Source: Candidatus Amarolinea dominans (lineage in GTDB: Bacteria; Chloroflexota; Anaerolineae; SSC4; Amarolineaceae). From it: DNA of 64,000 nucleotides. Of this stretch, positions 1 to 8,323 are shown piece by piece. The stretch lies in the NCBI GenBank assembly GCA_016719785.1, contig JADJYJ010000019.1, forward strand, positions 41,982 through 105,981, written 5' to 3'. A program made the translations under genes and the position numbers. The stretch's first letter is position 1. The number at the start of each line of letters is the position of its first letter. The notes under the pieces are model-generated. The model was not told the DNA's origin and did no database searches. It worked only from the letters and a program-made list of their open reading frames with translations.

Positions 1-3000
1 CTGTCGCCCACATCGCTGGCCGCGACCGCGTCGCCGGGCAGCCGCGCCAGCCCCTGCGGCCGGTTCAGCCCCGTGGCCCAGTGCGCCTGCCAGGTCAGGT
101 TGACGCCGTCAGCGTGCAGCGCCTCGATGCGTCCGTTGCCGCTGTCGGCTACCAGGATCGTTTGCCCAGCCGGGCCGGCCCCGCCGATGCCGAGCAGCGC
201 CTGCGGGCTGCTGAACTGCCCCGCGCCGCTGCCCAGGCCGCCGAATTGACTCAGCGTGTTGCCCAACCAATCCAGCACATCCACGCGGTGCGCGCTGCTC
301 TGGCTGACCAGCAGCCTCGTCTGTTGACTGTTGCCCACGCGCGCCACACCGCTGATGAACAGCTCATCCAGGCTGGCGTCGGCCTGATCGCGGCCATCCA
401 CGCCCGCGCCCACGCTGAGCCAGGTGGGCATGCCGGCCATGGGGACGCGCTGTACATGCGAGTCCAGCAGGCGGCCATCTACCCAGAAGGTGAAGCGGCG
501 GTAGAGCGGGTCCGGCGGCGCGGGTTGCCAGGCCAGCGCCAGGTGATGCCAGACGCCCGGCTGCCAATCGGACACGTCCGCGTACAGGGCAAAATCGTGC
601 TGCCCCAGGCTGCCGTCCGTAAACCAGGCGTAGAGCCAGTTCCAGTCGGCCTTGGCCAGGCGCAGGCGATAGCCGTCGCCGCCGGCCTGCAACGCCTCGA
701 ACAGGGCGTGCTCCTGGTTGTCTGCGCCGGGCCAGTCGGGCCTGACCCACAGTTGCACGCTGCCCTGGTTCGGATCGAAATGGCCGGACGCCGCGTAGGC
801 CAGTTGATCGTTGCCGTCCACCAGCACCGCGCCATCGAAACGGCCGGGCGTGAAACTGACGCCGGTGGCGGTCACCGGCAGGCTGCCGCTCAGCTTGAGG
901 CTGTTGTCGAACGGCGCCAGGCCCAGCGTCTGCCCATCGGCCGCCGGTCGCCCGGTGATGGTGAACGGCGCACTCGCCAGCGCCACGCCTGACGGGCCGT
1001 GCAGCGGGCCGCTGACAAAGCCCTCCGACCCAAACCAGTTGACCAGTTGGCGCTGGCTGTCCAGCACCTTGATGCGGTTTTCGCCGGTCACCGCGGCCAG
1101 CAGTTGCCCGTCCGCGCTGCGCACCAGGGCGCGACTGCCGGCCAGGCCCAGGTGTACCGTGCCCTGCCTCCCCACCCAGCGGTCATCCGCCCACTGCGTG
1201 AGCAAGGCGCCGTCGTGACCATCCAGGATGGCCCGCTCGCCGCTGGTTGGGTTGACCGTGACCGCGGCCGGCAAAATGGTGCGCGGCGCGCGGAAGATGG
1301 GGCTGAAGCCGCTCTCGCGGCCCTGGCTGTCCACGGCCGTCACCGCGTAGCGAGCCGTGCGGTGCGAGGTGTCCACCAGGCTGAGGCCGCTGGTGGTGGC
1401 GATGACCGTCAGGGGGTAGAAGGTCGGTTCCTGCCCGCGGTAGATGCGGTAGGCGCTGATGTCCGCCGACGGGCTGGGCGTCCAATTCAGGCTGACGGTG
1501 GCGCCATCCACGCGGCCGTCGAGCGCCGGCGGCGCCGCAGGCGCGCCGGCCGCGGGCAGGTGCGTGTTCAATTCCCGTTCGTACGCGCCGGCGCCGGTTT
1601 GCCAGTAGGCCAGGTTGAAATCGGTCAGCGACCACCAGGCATAGAACGGCGGTTGCCCGGCCTGACTGACCTGCACCAGGAGCTGCGCACCGAAGCCGAC
1701 GACGTCAATCTGACCGAAGGGATTGGGCGCCAGGGTGTGGCCGGTGGCGGTGGTGATGCCGCCGAGCGGCAGGCTGCGGTTGGGCAGGGCCACGCGGCCA
1801 TCCGCGCCGGTCACGCCGCTGGCGATGGGCACGCTCTGCACGACGCCGCCGGCGGTCTGGAAGATTGCCACGGCCGCGCCGGGCAGCGGCTGACCGCGGT
1901 TGTCGAGCACAGCCAGACTGTTGCTGGCCGGCACATCGAACAGATACTCGCCAAAATAACCGCGGCGTTGGCCCTGGTTGCGGTTGAGCGCCAGCGCCGT
2001 GTGGTCGCCGTAATCGCGCCAGGGCGTGTGCGAGCCGACATCGCCGCCGCCCATCAGCCCCGGCCGCGGCCAGTCGAAGCCGAGCAGCAGCGGCCGGCCG
2101 TCGCTGTCGGTCACCTGGTTCTGGTAACTGCCCGCGACGTTCAGGTTGTACTCGTCAATGATGCCCAGTTGGTGGGTTAGCTCGTGGATCAGGCCCCAGT
2201 CAATCGCGCCGGCGAAGGTCTGCGCATAGTTCTCGGCCGAGAGCAGCGACTCATCCTCCGGCGTGTCAGGATCGTTCGGCTCCACGCGGAAGGTCCAGCG
2301 GCCGTCGAACCAGACGCTGCCGCTGACCAGGTCGCCGCCCACCTCCTCGGTGGCGGTGATGACATCAATGCGCACGCGGTCGAGGACGCCGCTGGGCGCG
2401 GCCGCATAGGTCGCGGCCGCCAGGTTGACGTTCATGCGGTCGAACTGCGCCTGAATCCAGTCGTCGAAGCTCCAGGAGCCGACCAGGTTGGTGCGGGTGG
2501 CAAAGGCCTGCACGATCAGCGGATGCACCAGCACATCCATGTAGAGCGCATCGGTGGCGTCGCTGCGCTGGTTGTTGTTGCGCGTGATTTCGCTGAAGGT
2601 AATGGCCGGATCGAGCGTCAGGGTGACGGTGAAGCGGTCGGTCTGCCAGGGCCAGGTGAGGGTGAGCGTGGTGGTGACGCCGGGCGCCAGCGGCGGCAGC
2701 GTCGCCAGGGTGATGTGCGGCCGGCCAGGCGCGGCCCCGAACGAGTTCGGGACTCCGGGAGACGCGGCGGCGGGCAGGATGGCCCAAACGGCGCTGGCGG
2801 CGGGGCTGGTGAGCGTGCCCTGGTTGGCAATGGCTGCGCTGAAGGTGACGATTTCGCCGGGCAGGGGAAAGCGGCGCAGCCCCTGCGTGCCCGCGCACAG
2901 GTCGGGTAAGCCGCTGCTGTAGTCCAGGCAGAAGCGCTGGTAGCGCGGGGTGCGCTCGATCCACTGCACGCTGAGGTCGGGCAGGTTGGGCGCGAGGCTG

Positions 3001-3212
3001 GGCGGTGTGCTTGATTTGGCCGCGTCCGGCGCCACCCAGTAGAACGGCGGCGGCGCGGGCGGGGCCAGCGGCCCCGTCCACGCGCCGAGCGCCAGGCGGC
3101 GGTCCTGCCAGGGCGCGGCCGGTTCTGCCAGGGCCGGCCGCACCACGGTCAGCGCGGCCAGGGCCAGCAAGAAGAGGAGGACAACAAGGCTCAACCACCA
3201 GCGAGTGTGCAT
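1..3212 (-). CDS. Secreted multidomain HExxH metalloprotease-like protein (partial, C-terminus off window)
   Basis: This frame is open from an ATG at 3212 to the window edge, about 1070 codons without a stop. The N-terminus is a signal peptide (Arg-Trp-Trp then a long hydrophobic run ending ALA). Approximate domains: a CARDB-like beta domain at residues 75-200; a zinc-protease motif HELTHQLGIIDEYN with H343, E344 and H347; a fibronectin-III-like domain at 558-641 (SLNWTPSPSADISAYRIYRG); a LamG/concanavalin-like domain at 788-928 (SVQLWVRPDW, HHLALAW); and NHL-like repeats from about 958. The role is inferred to be an extracellular, perhaps carbohydrate- or surface-binding, protease-like protein. 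It lies 54 nt downstream of another secreted metalloprotease on the same strand, so the two may be co-transcribed. No strong ribosome binding site is visible. The motif proves neither zinc binding nor activity. Confidence 0.8.
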   Translation of the reverse strand, partial: MHTRWWLSLVVLLFLLALAALTVVRPALAEPAAPWQDRRLALGAWTGPLAPPAPPPFYWVAPDAAKSSTPPSLAPNLPDLSVQWIERTPRYQRFCLDYSSGLPDLCAGTQGLRRFPLPGEIVTFSAAIANQGTLTSPAASAVWAILPAAASPGVPNSFGAAPGRPHITLATLPPLAPGVTTTLTLTWPWQTDRFTVTLTLDPAITFSEITRNNNQRSDATDALYMDVLVHPLIVQAFATRTNLVGSWSFDDWIQAQFDRMNVNLAAATYAAAPSGVLDRVRIDVITATEEVGGDLVSGSVWFDGRWTFRVEPNDPDTPEDESLLSAENYAQTFAGAIDWGLIHELTHQLGIIDEYNLNVAGSYQNQVTDSDGRPLLLGFDWPRPGLMGGGDVGSHTPWRDYGDHTALALNRNQGQRRGYFGEYLFDVPASNSLAVLDNRGQPLPGAAVAIFQTAGGVVQSVPIASGVTGADGRVALPNRSLPLGGITTATGHTLAPNPFGQIDVVGFGAQLLVQVSQAGQPPFYAWWSLTDFNLAYWQTGAGAYERELNTHLPAAGAPAAPPALDGRVDGATVSLNWTPSPSADISAYRIYRGQEPTFYPLTVIATTSGLSLVDTSHRTARYAVTAVDSQGRESGFSPIFRAPRTILPAAVTVNPTSGERAILDGHDGALLTQWADDRWVGRQGTVHLGLAGSRALVRSADGQLLAAVTGENRIKVLDSQRQLVNWFGSEGFVSGPLHGPSGVALASAPFTITGRPAADGQTLGLAPFDNSLKLSGSLPVTATGVSFTPGRFDGAVLVDGNDQLAYAASGHFDPNQGSVQLWVRPDWPGADNQEHALFEALQAGGDGYRLRLAKADWNWLYAWFTDGSLGQHDFALYADVSDWQPGVWHHLALAWQPAPPDPLYRRFTFWVDGRLLDSHVQRVPMAGMPTWLSVGAGVDGRDQADASLDELFISGVARVGNSQQTRLLVSQSSAHRVDVLDWLGNTLSQFGGLGSGAGQFSSPQALLGIGGAGPAGQTILVADSGNGRIEALHADGVNLTWQAHWATGLNRPQGLARLPGDAVAASDVGD

Positions 3213-3266
3213 ACGATTTTTCTCACTGCTCACTTATCAGACACCGGATTCATTCGGTGGGCTGCT

Positions 3267-5471
3267 TCACGGGCAGGCTGTGTTCCAGGCCGAGGCGGCT
3301 GCCTGCACGTCTCGAACATCGTTGATGCCATTGCAGCCGCCTGCGGCCCGGCATTCGATGTCGGCGATGCGCGTGTAGACCCCGCGGTTGCTGAAGTCGT
3401 TCCAGGCCCCGGCCGTCGCGGCAATGTCGGCCGTTTCCACCACGGTGCTGCCGGCATTGCACGAGCAGTCCACGTCAGCCCAGAAGCAGGCCGGCACGGT
3501 GAAGTTGACATTCGAGATGTCGAAGAAGACGCTGTTGGCGCAGGCCACCTGCACGCGCGCCGTGCTGCTGTTGACGTTCGGCGTCGTCACAGTCTGCGCG
3601 CCGTCGTTGGCCGTAGCGGCCTCCAGCAGCACAGGGTAGGTCAGGCCGCCGTCGGTGGAGAGCCGAATGTTGACCGTGGGACAGCTCACCGGCGCGGCGG
3701 TGGTGCCGGCCACATTCCAGGTGACATTCATGGGCGTTCCGCCCAGGATGCTGATCGCAGTGTTGGGCGCAGTGACCGCGAAAGGCCCGGCCGCAGTGGT
3801 GACATTGAAGGCCAGGTTGGCGGTGTTGACGCCGCCGCCGCCCAGGCGGTTGTCGCGCACGGTCAGGCGGTAGTTGAGCGCACGCGTGACGTTGGGCAGG
3901 ATCTCGCCGATGACGGTGGTGTTGTTCACCAGGTCGCTCAGCCGCGGGAAGGTGCGTGACGGGCTGACCGTCGCCAGCCAGGAGCGGAAGAAGGGCGGGT
4001 TGATGGGGTTGTTGGGCGCGCCTGCGCTGCCCAGGTCGTACTCCTCCCAGTTGAAGGTCAGAGGGTCGCCATTGGCATCGGTGGCGGAGCCGGTCAGGGT
4101 GAACGGCGTCTGTTTGGGGATGGTGAAGCCGCCGGTTCCGGCATTGACCACCGGCGCCGCGTTGCCGGTGTTGGTGACGACCGGGCAGGTGTTGCCCTGA
4201 CCGGCCGTGGTGTAGGCGATGATCTCGTTGAAGTTGACGACGTGGAAGTAGTCATCGCTGTGCGGCTGCAGGTCTTGCGCGCCGCAGATGCCGGCGTAGG
4301 ACATGATCGTGGAACCGCTGCCCGGCTCGTAGGCCGTGGACGCGTTGCGGTTGCCGCCGCCGCAGGCATTGGCGTTGCCGTTGAAGCTGTGGTTGCCGCC
4401 AAACTGATGTCCCATTTCGTGCGCCACGTAGTCAATGTCGAAGGGGTCGCCGACCGGACTGCTGCTGCCGGTGACGCCCTGCGCCTTCCAGCCGGCGCGG
4501 CAGGGAACGCCCAGGTAAGCCACGCCGCCGCCGCCGGTGCTGAAGACATGACCGACATCGTAATTGGCGCTGCCGATGACCGCGTCCAGGGTGGCTTGAT
4601 TCTGGCCGAGCATGGCGCTGCCGTTGCTGTTGGTGTAGGGGTCTGTGGCGGGGTTGGTGTAGATGACCAGGTTGTTGTTGGCGACCAGGACCATGCGCAC
4701 GGCTACTTCGCGCTCGTACACCGCGTCCACGCGGTTGACCGAGACGACGACTGCGGCCAGGCCCTGGGCGACGGCGCCGCCAAAGAACTGCGTGTACTCG
4801 CCCGTGGCGGCCACGGCCAGGCGGTAGGTGCGCAACTGCGGGCCGGCCGACGCCAGCGGTTGGGCCGCGACCAGACCGGCGATCGTGGCGCCCATGCCAT
4901 CGTCCAGCGGGAGCGTTTCAATGAAGCGCTTGTCGGCCGGCGCCTGAAAATCACGCGTGTCGTAGCTGATGTAGTGCCGGGTGTCGCCGCGGCGGTAGGG
5001 ATCAATGTAAACCGTCCCTGTGCTCGACAGGATGATGGCATGAAAGCCGAGGGGCGTCCAGTCCAGCCGGGTGACGGCAGTGGGATCATCCACCCCCTGG
5101 CCGGCGTAGGTCCTGATTTCAGGGAAGCGCGCGGCCAGCTCCGGCGCCATGATGGGCGATTCGACCAGGCGGAAGCGCGCCCAGGCGCCGTCGGGCAGGG
5201 GCAGGGTGAGGATGACGCTGCCCTGCCCGGCCGCTTCCGAGCCTTCGGCCGGCGCGCTTTGCAGCAGGGCCAGCAGGCCATCCGAATCGAGGGTCAGGGT
5301 GCGGTAGCGTTGGGGGACGATCAGCCGTTCGCCGCCCGCAGGCAGGTCGGCCTCGTTGGCGTCCACCCACAGATCAGCGCCGGACTGTGCGCCGGCCGCG
5401 GCAGCGAAGATCAGGCTGAGGACGAGGCCAGAGACAAGCAGGAAAATCAGGCGATGCGGTGTGCTTTGCAT
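3267..5471 (-). CDS. Secreted reprolysin-like (M12B-type) zinc metalloprotease with dockerin-like C-terminus
   Basis: The product is 734 aa. I chose the ATG at 5471 because a GGAGG sits 7 nt upstream (5479-5483); an upstream in-frame start at 5492 lacks this. Domains in order: signal peptide at 1-28; a propeptide-like region; a metzincin catalytic domain with HEMGHQFGGNH at about 351-361 and a Met-turn STIMSYAG near 390; PKD/cadherin-like beta domains from about 440 (TDANGDPLTFNWEEYDL); and a Cys-rich tail at about 660-734 with two Asp/Gly calcium-loop repeats resembling dockerin. Established knowledge: HExxHxxGxxH plus a Met-turn defines the metzincin clan, and this layout fits the reprolysin-like bacterial proteases. 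It is probably secreted and autoprocessed. It lies upstream of the second HExxH protein and diverges from sucC. Confidence 0.88.
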   Translation of the reverse strand: MQSTPHRLIFLLVSGLVLSLIFAAAAGAQSGADLWVDANEADLPAGGERLIVPQRYRTLTLDSDGLLALLQSAPAEGSEAAGQGSVILTLPLPDGAWARFRLVESPIMAPELAARFPEIRTYAGQGVDDPTAVTRLDWTPLGFHAIILSSTGTVYIDPYRRGDTRHYISYDTRDFQAPADKRFIETLPLDDGMGATIAGLVAAQPLASAGPQLRTYRLAVAATGEYTQFFGGAVAQGLAAVVVSVNRVDAVYEREVAVRMVLVANNNLVIYTNPATDPYTNSNGSAMLGQNQATLDAVIGSANYDVGHVFSTGGGGVAYLGVPCRAGWKAQGVTGSSSPVGDPFDIDYVAHEMGHQFGGNHSFNGNANACGGGNRNASTAYEPGSGSTIMSYAGICGAQDLQPHSDDYFHVVNFNEIIAYTTAGQGNTCPVVTNTGNAAPVVNAGTGGFTIPKQTPFTLTGSATDANGDPLTFNWEEYDLGSAGAPNNPINPPFFRSWLATVSPSRTFPRLSDLVNNTTVIGEILPNVTRALNYRLTVRDNRLGGGGVNTANLAFNVTTAAGPFAVTAPNTAISILGGTPMNVTWNVAGTTAAPVSCPTVNIRLSTDGGLTYPVLLEAATANDGAQTVTTPNVNSSTARVQVACANSVFFDISNVNFTVPACFWADVDCSCNAGSTVVETADIAATAGAWNDFSNRGVYTRIADIECRAAGGCNGINDVRDVQAAASAWNTACP

Positions 5472-5512
5472 AAGGGTTCCTCCAGGTGACAATCCAGATG
5501 TGGGGCAGATGC

Positions 5513-5541
5513 ATTATAGTCTTGATTGCCAAAGTCGCCAA
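5513..5541 (-). promoter_or_regulatory. Sigma70-type promoter for the metalloprotease pair
   Basis: On the minus strand the -35 is TTGGCG (5541-5536), the spacer is 17 nt and the -10 is a perfect TATAAT (5518-5513). It lies about 40 nt upstream of the protease ATG at 5471. It is placed back to back with a promoter-like pair for sucC. Confidence 0.6.
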
Positions 5542-5546
5542 AGGCT

Positions 5547-5575
5547 TTGCCCTTTCCTGCCAGGCATGATAGAAT
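5547..5575 (+). promoter_or_regulatory. Candidate sigma70-type promoter for sucC
   Basis: TTGCCC (5547-5552), a 17-nt spacer and TAGAAT (5570-5575). Transcription from it would place the heptamer repeat at 5572-5632 in the 5' leader of sucC. The match is moderate, so this is only a candidate. Confidence 0.4.
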
Positions 5576-5632
5576 GAAGGGTGAAGGCTGAAGGCTGAAG
5601 GATGAAGGCTGAAGGCTGAATGCTGAATGAGG
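5572..5632. repeat. Heptanucleotide tandem repeat (GCTGAAG-type)
   Basis: About eight imperfect 7-nt units of the form GCTGAAG/GATGAAG run directly downstream of the candidate sucC -10 element. No complementary arm is seen nearby. Tandem 7-nt units also build the much larger repeat at 38384-38702. Confidence 0.75.
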
Positions 5633-5694
5633 AAAGAGGAAGGATGAATTCAAGTCATCTGGAAATCAGTTTTAGTTGACAGAAGGAGAAACCT

Positions 5695-6840
5695 TTGAAC
5701 CTGCAAGAGTATCAATCGAAGCGTATCTTTGCCAAGTTTGGCGTGCCGATCCCGCGCGGCGAGGTGGCAACCACCGCCACGGCCGCGCGTGACATTGCTC
5801 GGCGCCTGGGTACGCGGGTGGTCATCAAGTCACAGGTGTTGGTGGGGGGGCGCGGCAAGGCCGGCGGCATCAAGCTGGCGAACACCCCGGATGAAGCAGA
5901 AGCGGTAGCTGAACGCATCCTGGGTATGGACATCAAGGGGCTGAAGGTGCGTAAGGTGTTGGTTGATGAAGCGGCCGACATCAGGAAAGAGCTTTACTTG
6001 GGCCTGGTGATTGATCGCGCGCAGCGCCGCGTGGTCATGATGGGCTCCAGCGAAGGGGGTGTGGACATCGAAGAGGTGGCCGCGCACACGCCGGAGAAAA
6101 TTACCAAGATCGCCATTGATCCCTTCCTGGGCTTGAAGGATTACCAGGCGCGCGAGATGGCGATGACCATGGGGGTCAATCGGGAGCTGGTGAGCGATTT
6201 CATCCGCATCGCGCAGGCGCTCTACACCGCGTTTGTGCAGAGCGATGCCTCGCTGGCTGAGATCAACCCGCTGGCGATTGTGGGCGAGGGCAAGCTGGTG
6301 GGCCTGGACGGCAAGATGGCGGTGGATGACAACGCCCTCTTCCGCCATCCTGATCTGGACGAGATGCGCGACGTGGATGAGGAAGACCCTTACGAAGCTG
6401 AGGCACGCCGCTTTGGCCTGAGCTACGTCAAGCTGGATGGCGAGATCGGCTGCATGGTCAACGGCGCGGGTCTGGCGATGGCCACGATGGACATCATCAA
6501 GTTCTATGGCGGTTCGCCGGCCAATTTCCTGGACGTGGGCGGCGGTGCGCAGGCCGATAAGGTTGCGGCCGCGCTGCGCATCATCCTCTCGGACAAGAAC
6601 GTCAAGGCGGTGCTGTTCAACATCTTTGGCGGCATTACGCGCTGTGACGAGGTGGCCCGCGGGATTCTGACCGCCCTCAGGGAGGTTCCCACCACGGTGC
6701 CGATGGTGGCGCGCCTGGTGGGCACCAACGAAGCGGAGGGGCGCGCCATCCTGGCCGATGCGCACATGGGCACGGCCGCCACGTTGGATGAGGCCGCAGA
6801 CAAGGCCGTGCGCGCCGCCCGGGGCGAGCTGAAGTTCTAA
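5695..6840 (+). CDS. sucC: Succinate-CoA ligase (ADP-forming) beta subunit
   Basis: The product is 381 aa, close to the usual family length of about 388. It catalyses succinyl-CoA + ADP + Pi to succinate + CoA + ATP in the TCA cycle, as a complex with SucD. The N-terminus MNLQEYQSKRIFAKFGVPIP is the family start; VIKSQVLVGGRGKAGGIK is the ATP-grasp nucleotide-binding segment; AEINPLAIV is metal binding; and NIFGGITRCDEVA is the CoA-ligase domain. The start is TTG at 5695, fixed by AGAAGGAGA at 5681-5689 and by homology. The gene is followed 2 nt later by a HIT gene and then by sucD, so the two subunits are separated by one small gene but are probably one transcript. Confidence 0.96.
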   Translation: MNLQEYQSKRIFAKFGVPIPRGEVATTATAARDIARRLGTRVVIKSQVLVGGRGKAGGIKLANTPDEAEAVAERILGMDIKGLKVRKVLVDEAADIRKELYLGLVIDRAQRRVVMMGSSEGGVDIEEVAAHTPEKITKIAIDPFLGLKDYQAREMAMTMGVNRELVSDFIRIAQALYTAFVQSDASLAEINPLAIVGEGKLVGLDGKMAVDDNALFRHPDLDEMRDVDEEDPYEAEARRFGLSYVKLDGEIGCMVNGAGLAMATMDIIKFYGGSPANFLDVGGGAQADKVAAALRIILSDKNVKAVLFNIFGGITRCDEVARGILTALREVPTTVPMVARLVGTNEAEGRAILADAHMGTAATLDEAADKAVRAARGELKF

Positions 6841-6842
6841 AT

Positions 6843-7259
6843 ATGGAAGACTGCATTTTCTGCCAGATCATTGCCCACGAGGCGCCGGCCGTATTCGTCT
6901 ACGAGGACGACGCGGTGGCGGTGTTCATGGACATCTACCCGGCCACGCGCGGGCACTGCCTGATCGTACCGCGGCAGCACGTGCGCAATCTGTACGATGT
7001 CACACCAGAGCTGGCTGCCGCGGTGATGGCCGTGGCGGTGCGCCTGGCGCCGGCGCTGCGTGATGTCACCAACGCCGATGGCATGAACCTTTGGCAATCG
7101 AGCGAACACGTGGCCGGCCAGGTTGTTTTTCATTTTCATATGCACCTGTTGCCGCGTTACGTCGGCGATGGCTTGCACGTTCCCGGCAATCGTCGCCGGG
7201 CGTCTAATGCGGAGCTGGATGGCCTGGCGACCGATATGCGCCAGCGCCTGCATGACTGA
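6843..7259 (+). CDS. HIT family hydrolase
   Basis: 138 aa histidine-triad nucleotide hydrolase/transferase of the Hint/Fhit superfamily. The N-terminal CIFCQI and the triad FHFHMHLLPR (H-x-H-x-H) are diagnostic; the middle His is the nucleophile in the family. It is cytosolic. Typical substrates are nucleoside phosphoramidates, AMP-lysine or dinucleoside polyphosphates, and the sequence does not say which. The gene starts 2 nt after the sucC stop and lies between sucC and sucD, so it is probably co-transcribed with them. A functional link to succinyl-CoA synthetase is not established. Confidence 0.93.
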   Translation: MEDCIFCQIIAHEAPAVFVYEDDAVAVFMDIYPATRGHCLIVPRQHVRNLYDVTPELAAAVMAVAVRLAPALRDVTNADGMNLWQSSEHVAGQVVFHFHMHLLPRYVGDGLHVPGNRRRASNAELDGLATDMRQRLHD

Positions 7260-7297
7260 TCTGGCCTGGATTGTTGAGTCAGGGAGGACTCTGTTCG

Positions 7298-8170
7298 ATG
7301 AGTATTTTGGTCAATAAAGAGACACGCCTGATTGTCCAGGGCGTGACCGGTCGCGAAGGAATGTTTCACACCAAACAGATGCTGGAGTACGGCACCAGGG
7401 TGGTTGGCGGCATCACGCCGGGCAAGGGCGGCGAATGGGTGTTGGGCGTGCCGGTCTTCGACACGGTGCGCGAGGCCGTCAATGCCACGGGCGCCAACGC
7501 GTCCATCATTTACGTGCCGGCGCGCTTTGCCCCCGACGCCATCCTGGAAGCCGCAGACAGCGGCATCAGCCTGATCGTCTGCATCACCGAGGGGCTGGCT
7601 ACGCTCGACATGGTCAAGGTGCGGGCCTTCCTCGATCAAACCGATGTGCGCCTGATCGGCCCCAACTGCCCGGGTGTGATTACGCCGGGCGAGGCCAAGG
7701 TGGGCATCATGCCTGGGCATATCCACACGCCTGGCCCGGTCGGTCTGGTGTCGCGCAGTGGCACACTGACCTACGAAGTGGTCTACGCGCTGACCGAGCG
7801 GGGCATCGGTCAGTCTACGGCCGTGGGCATTGGCGGCGACCCGATCATCGGCACCACGTTCATTGACGTGCTGCAGATGTTTGAAGAGGACGATCAGACT
7901 GAAATGGTGGTCATGATCGGTGAAATTGGCGGCACAGACGAGGAACGCGCCGCGGAGTTCATCGCGCAGCGCATGAGCAAGCCGGTGGTGGGCTTCATTG
8001 CCGGGCAAACGGCGCCGCCCGGCAAGCGCATGGGCCATGCGGGCGCGATCATCTCCGGCGGCACCGGCACGGCCCAGGAGAAAATGGCCGCGCTGCGCCA
8101 GGCCGGTGTGCAGGTCGCACCCACGCCGGTCAAGATCGCGGAGTTGGTGGCCGAACAGCTCAGTCGCTAA
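7298..8170 (+). CDS. sucD: Succinate-CoA ligase alpha subunit
   Basis: 290 aa, the normal family size. SucD binds CoA and carries the phospho-histidine. LIVQGVTGREGMFHTKQM is the N-terminal CoA-binding Rossmann region, GPNCPGVITPGEAKVGIMPG is the conserved centre, and RMGHAGAIISGG contains the phosphorylated His. The ATG at 7298 is preceded by AGGGAGG at 7281-7287; an in-frame extension upstream from 7271 has no such support. It partners the SucC encoded 1.4 kb upstream. Confidence 0.96.
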   Translation: MSILVNKETRLIVQGVTGREGMFHTKQMLEYGTRVVGGITPGKGGEWVLGVPVFDTVREAVNATGANASIIYVPARFAPDAILEAADSGISLIVCITEGLATLDMVKVRAFLDQTDVRLIGPNCPGVITPGEAKVGIMPGHIHTPGPVGLVSRSGTLTYEVVYALTERGIGQSTAVGIGGDPIIGTTFIDVLQMFEEDDQTEMVVMIGEIGGTDEERAAEFIAQRMSKPVVGFIAGQTAPPGKRMGHAGAIISGGTGTAQEKMAALRQAGVQVAPTPVKIAELVAEQLSR

Positions 8171-8194
8171 TCCACTTAGCCTGCCTGGAATTCA

Positions 8195-8290
8195 GACAGG
8201 ATTGACAGGATTGACAGGATATTCGAACTCTCGTGGCGGTAGTTTTGCACACCACAGAGCAAGAATCCTGTTCATCCTGTTCATCCTGTC
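8195..8290. repeat. Inverted repeat built of 9-nt tandem units
   Basis: The left arm at 8195-8220 is three copies of an ACAGGATTG-like unit. The right arm at 8265-8290 is three copies of an ATCCTGTTC-like unit. The right arm is the reverse complement of the left with four mismatches over 26 nt, around a 44-nt core. It sits between sucD and cca and could fold as a long hairpin, possibly ending the sucC-HIT-sucD transcript. Confidence 0.75.
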
Positions 8291-8323
8291 TAAATCGGCT
8301 TGTCTGAGTTCTTGGGGCGAATC

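Noticed and set aside
81..2909. Long plus-strand reading frames (303, 393 and 241 codons) at the left edge
   Set aside because: They are antisense shadows of the open minus-strand gene (3212 to edge), which has a signal peptide, HELTH motif and recognisable domains. The shadows have Ala/Arg/Gly-biased composition and no domain.
4242..5489. A 415-codon plus-strand frame opposite the metalloprotease
   Set aside because: Antisense shadow; the minus strand carries the zinc motif, Met-turn and signal peptide.
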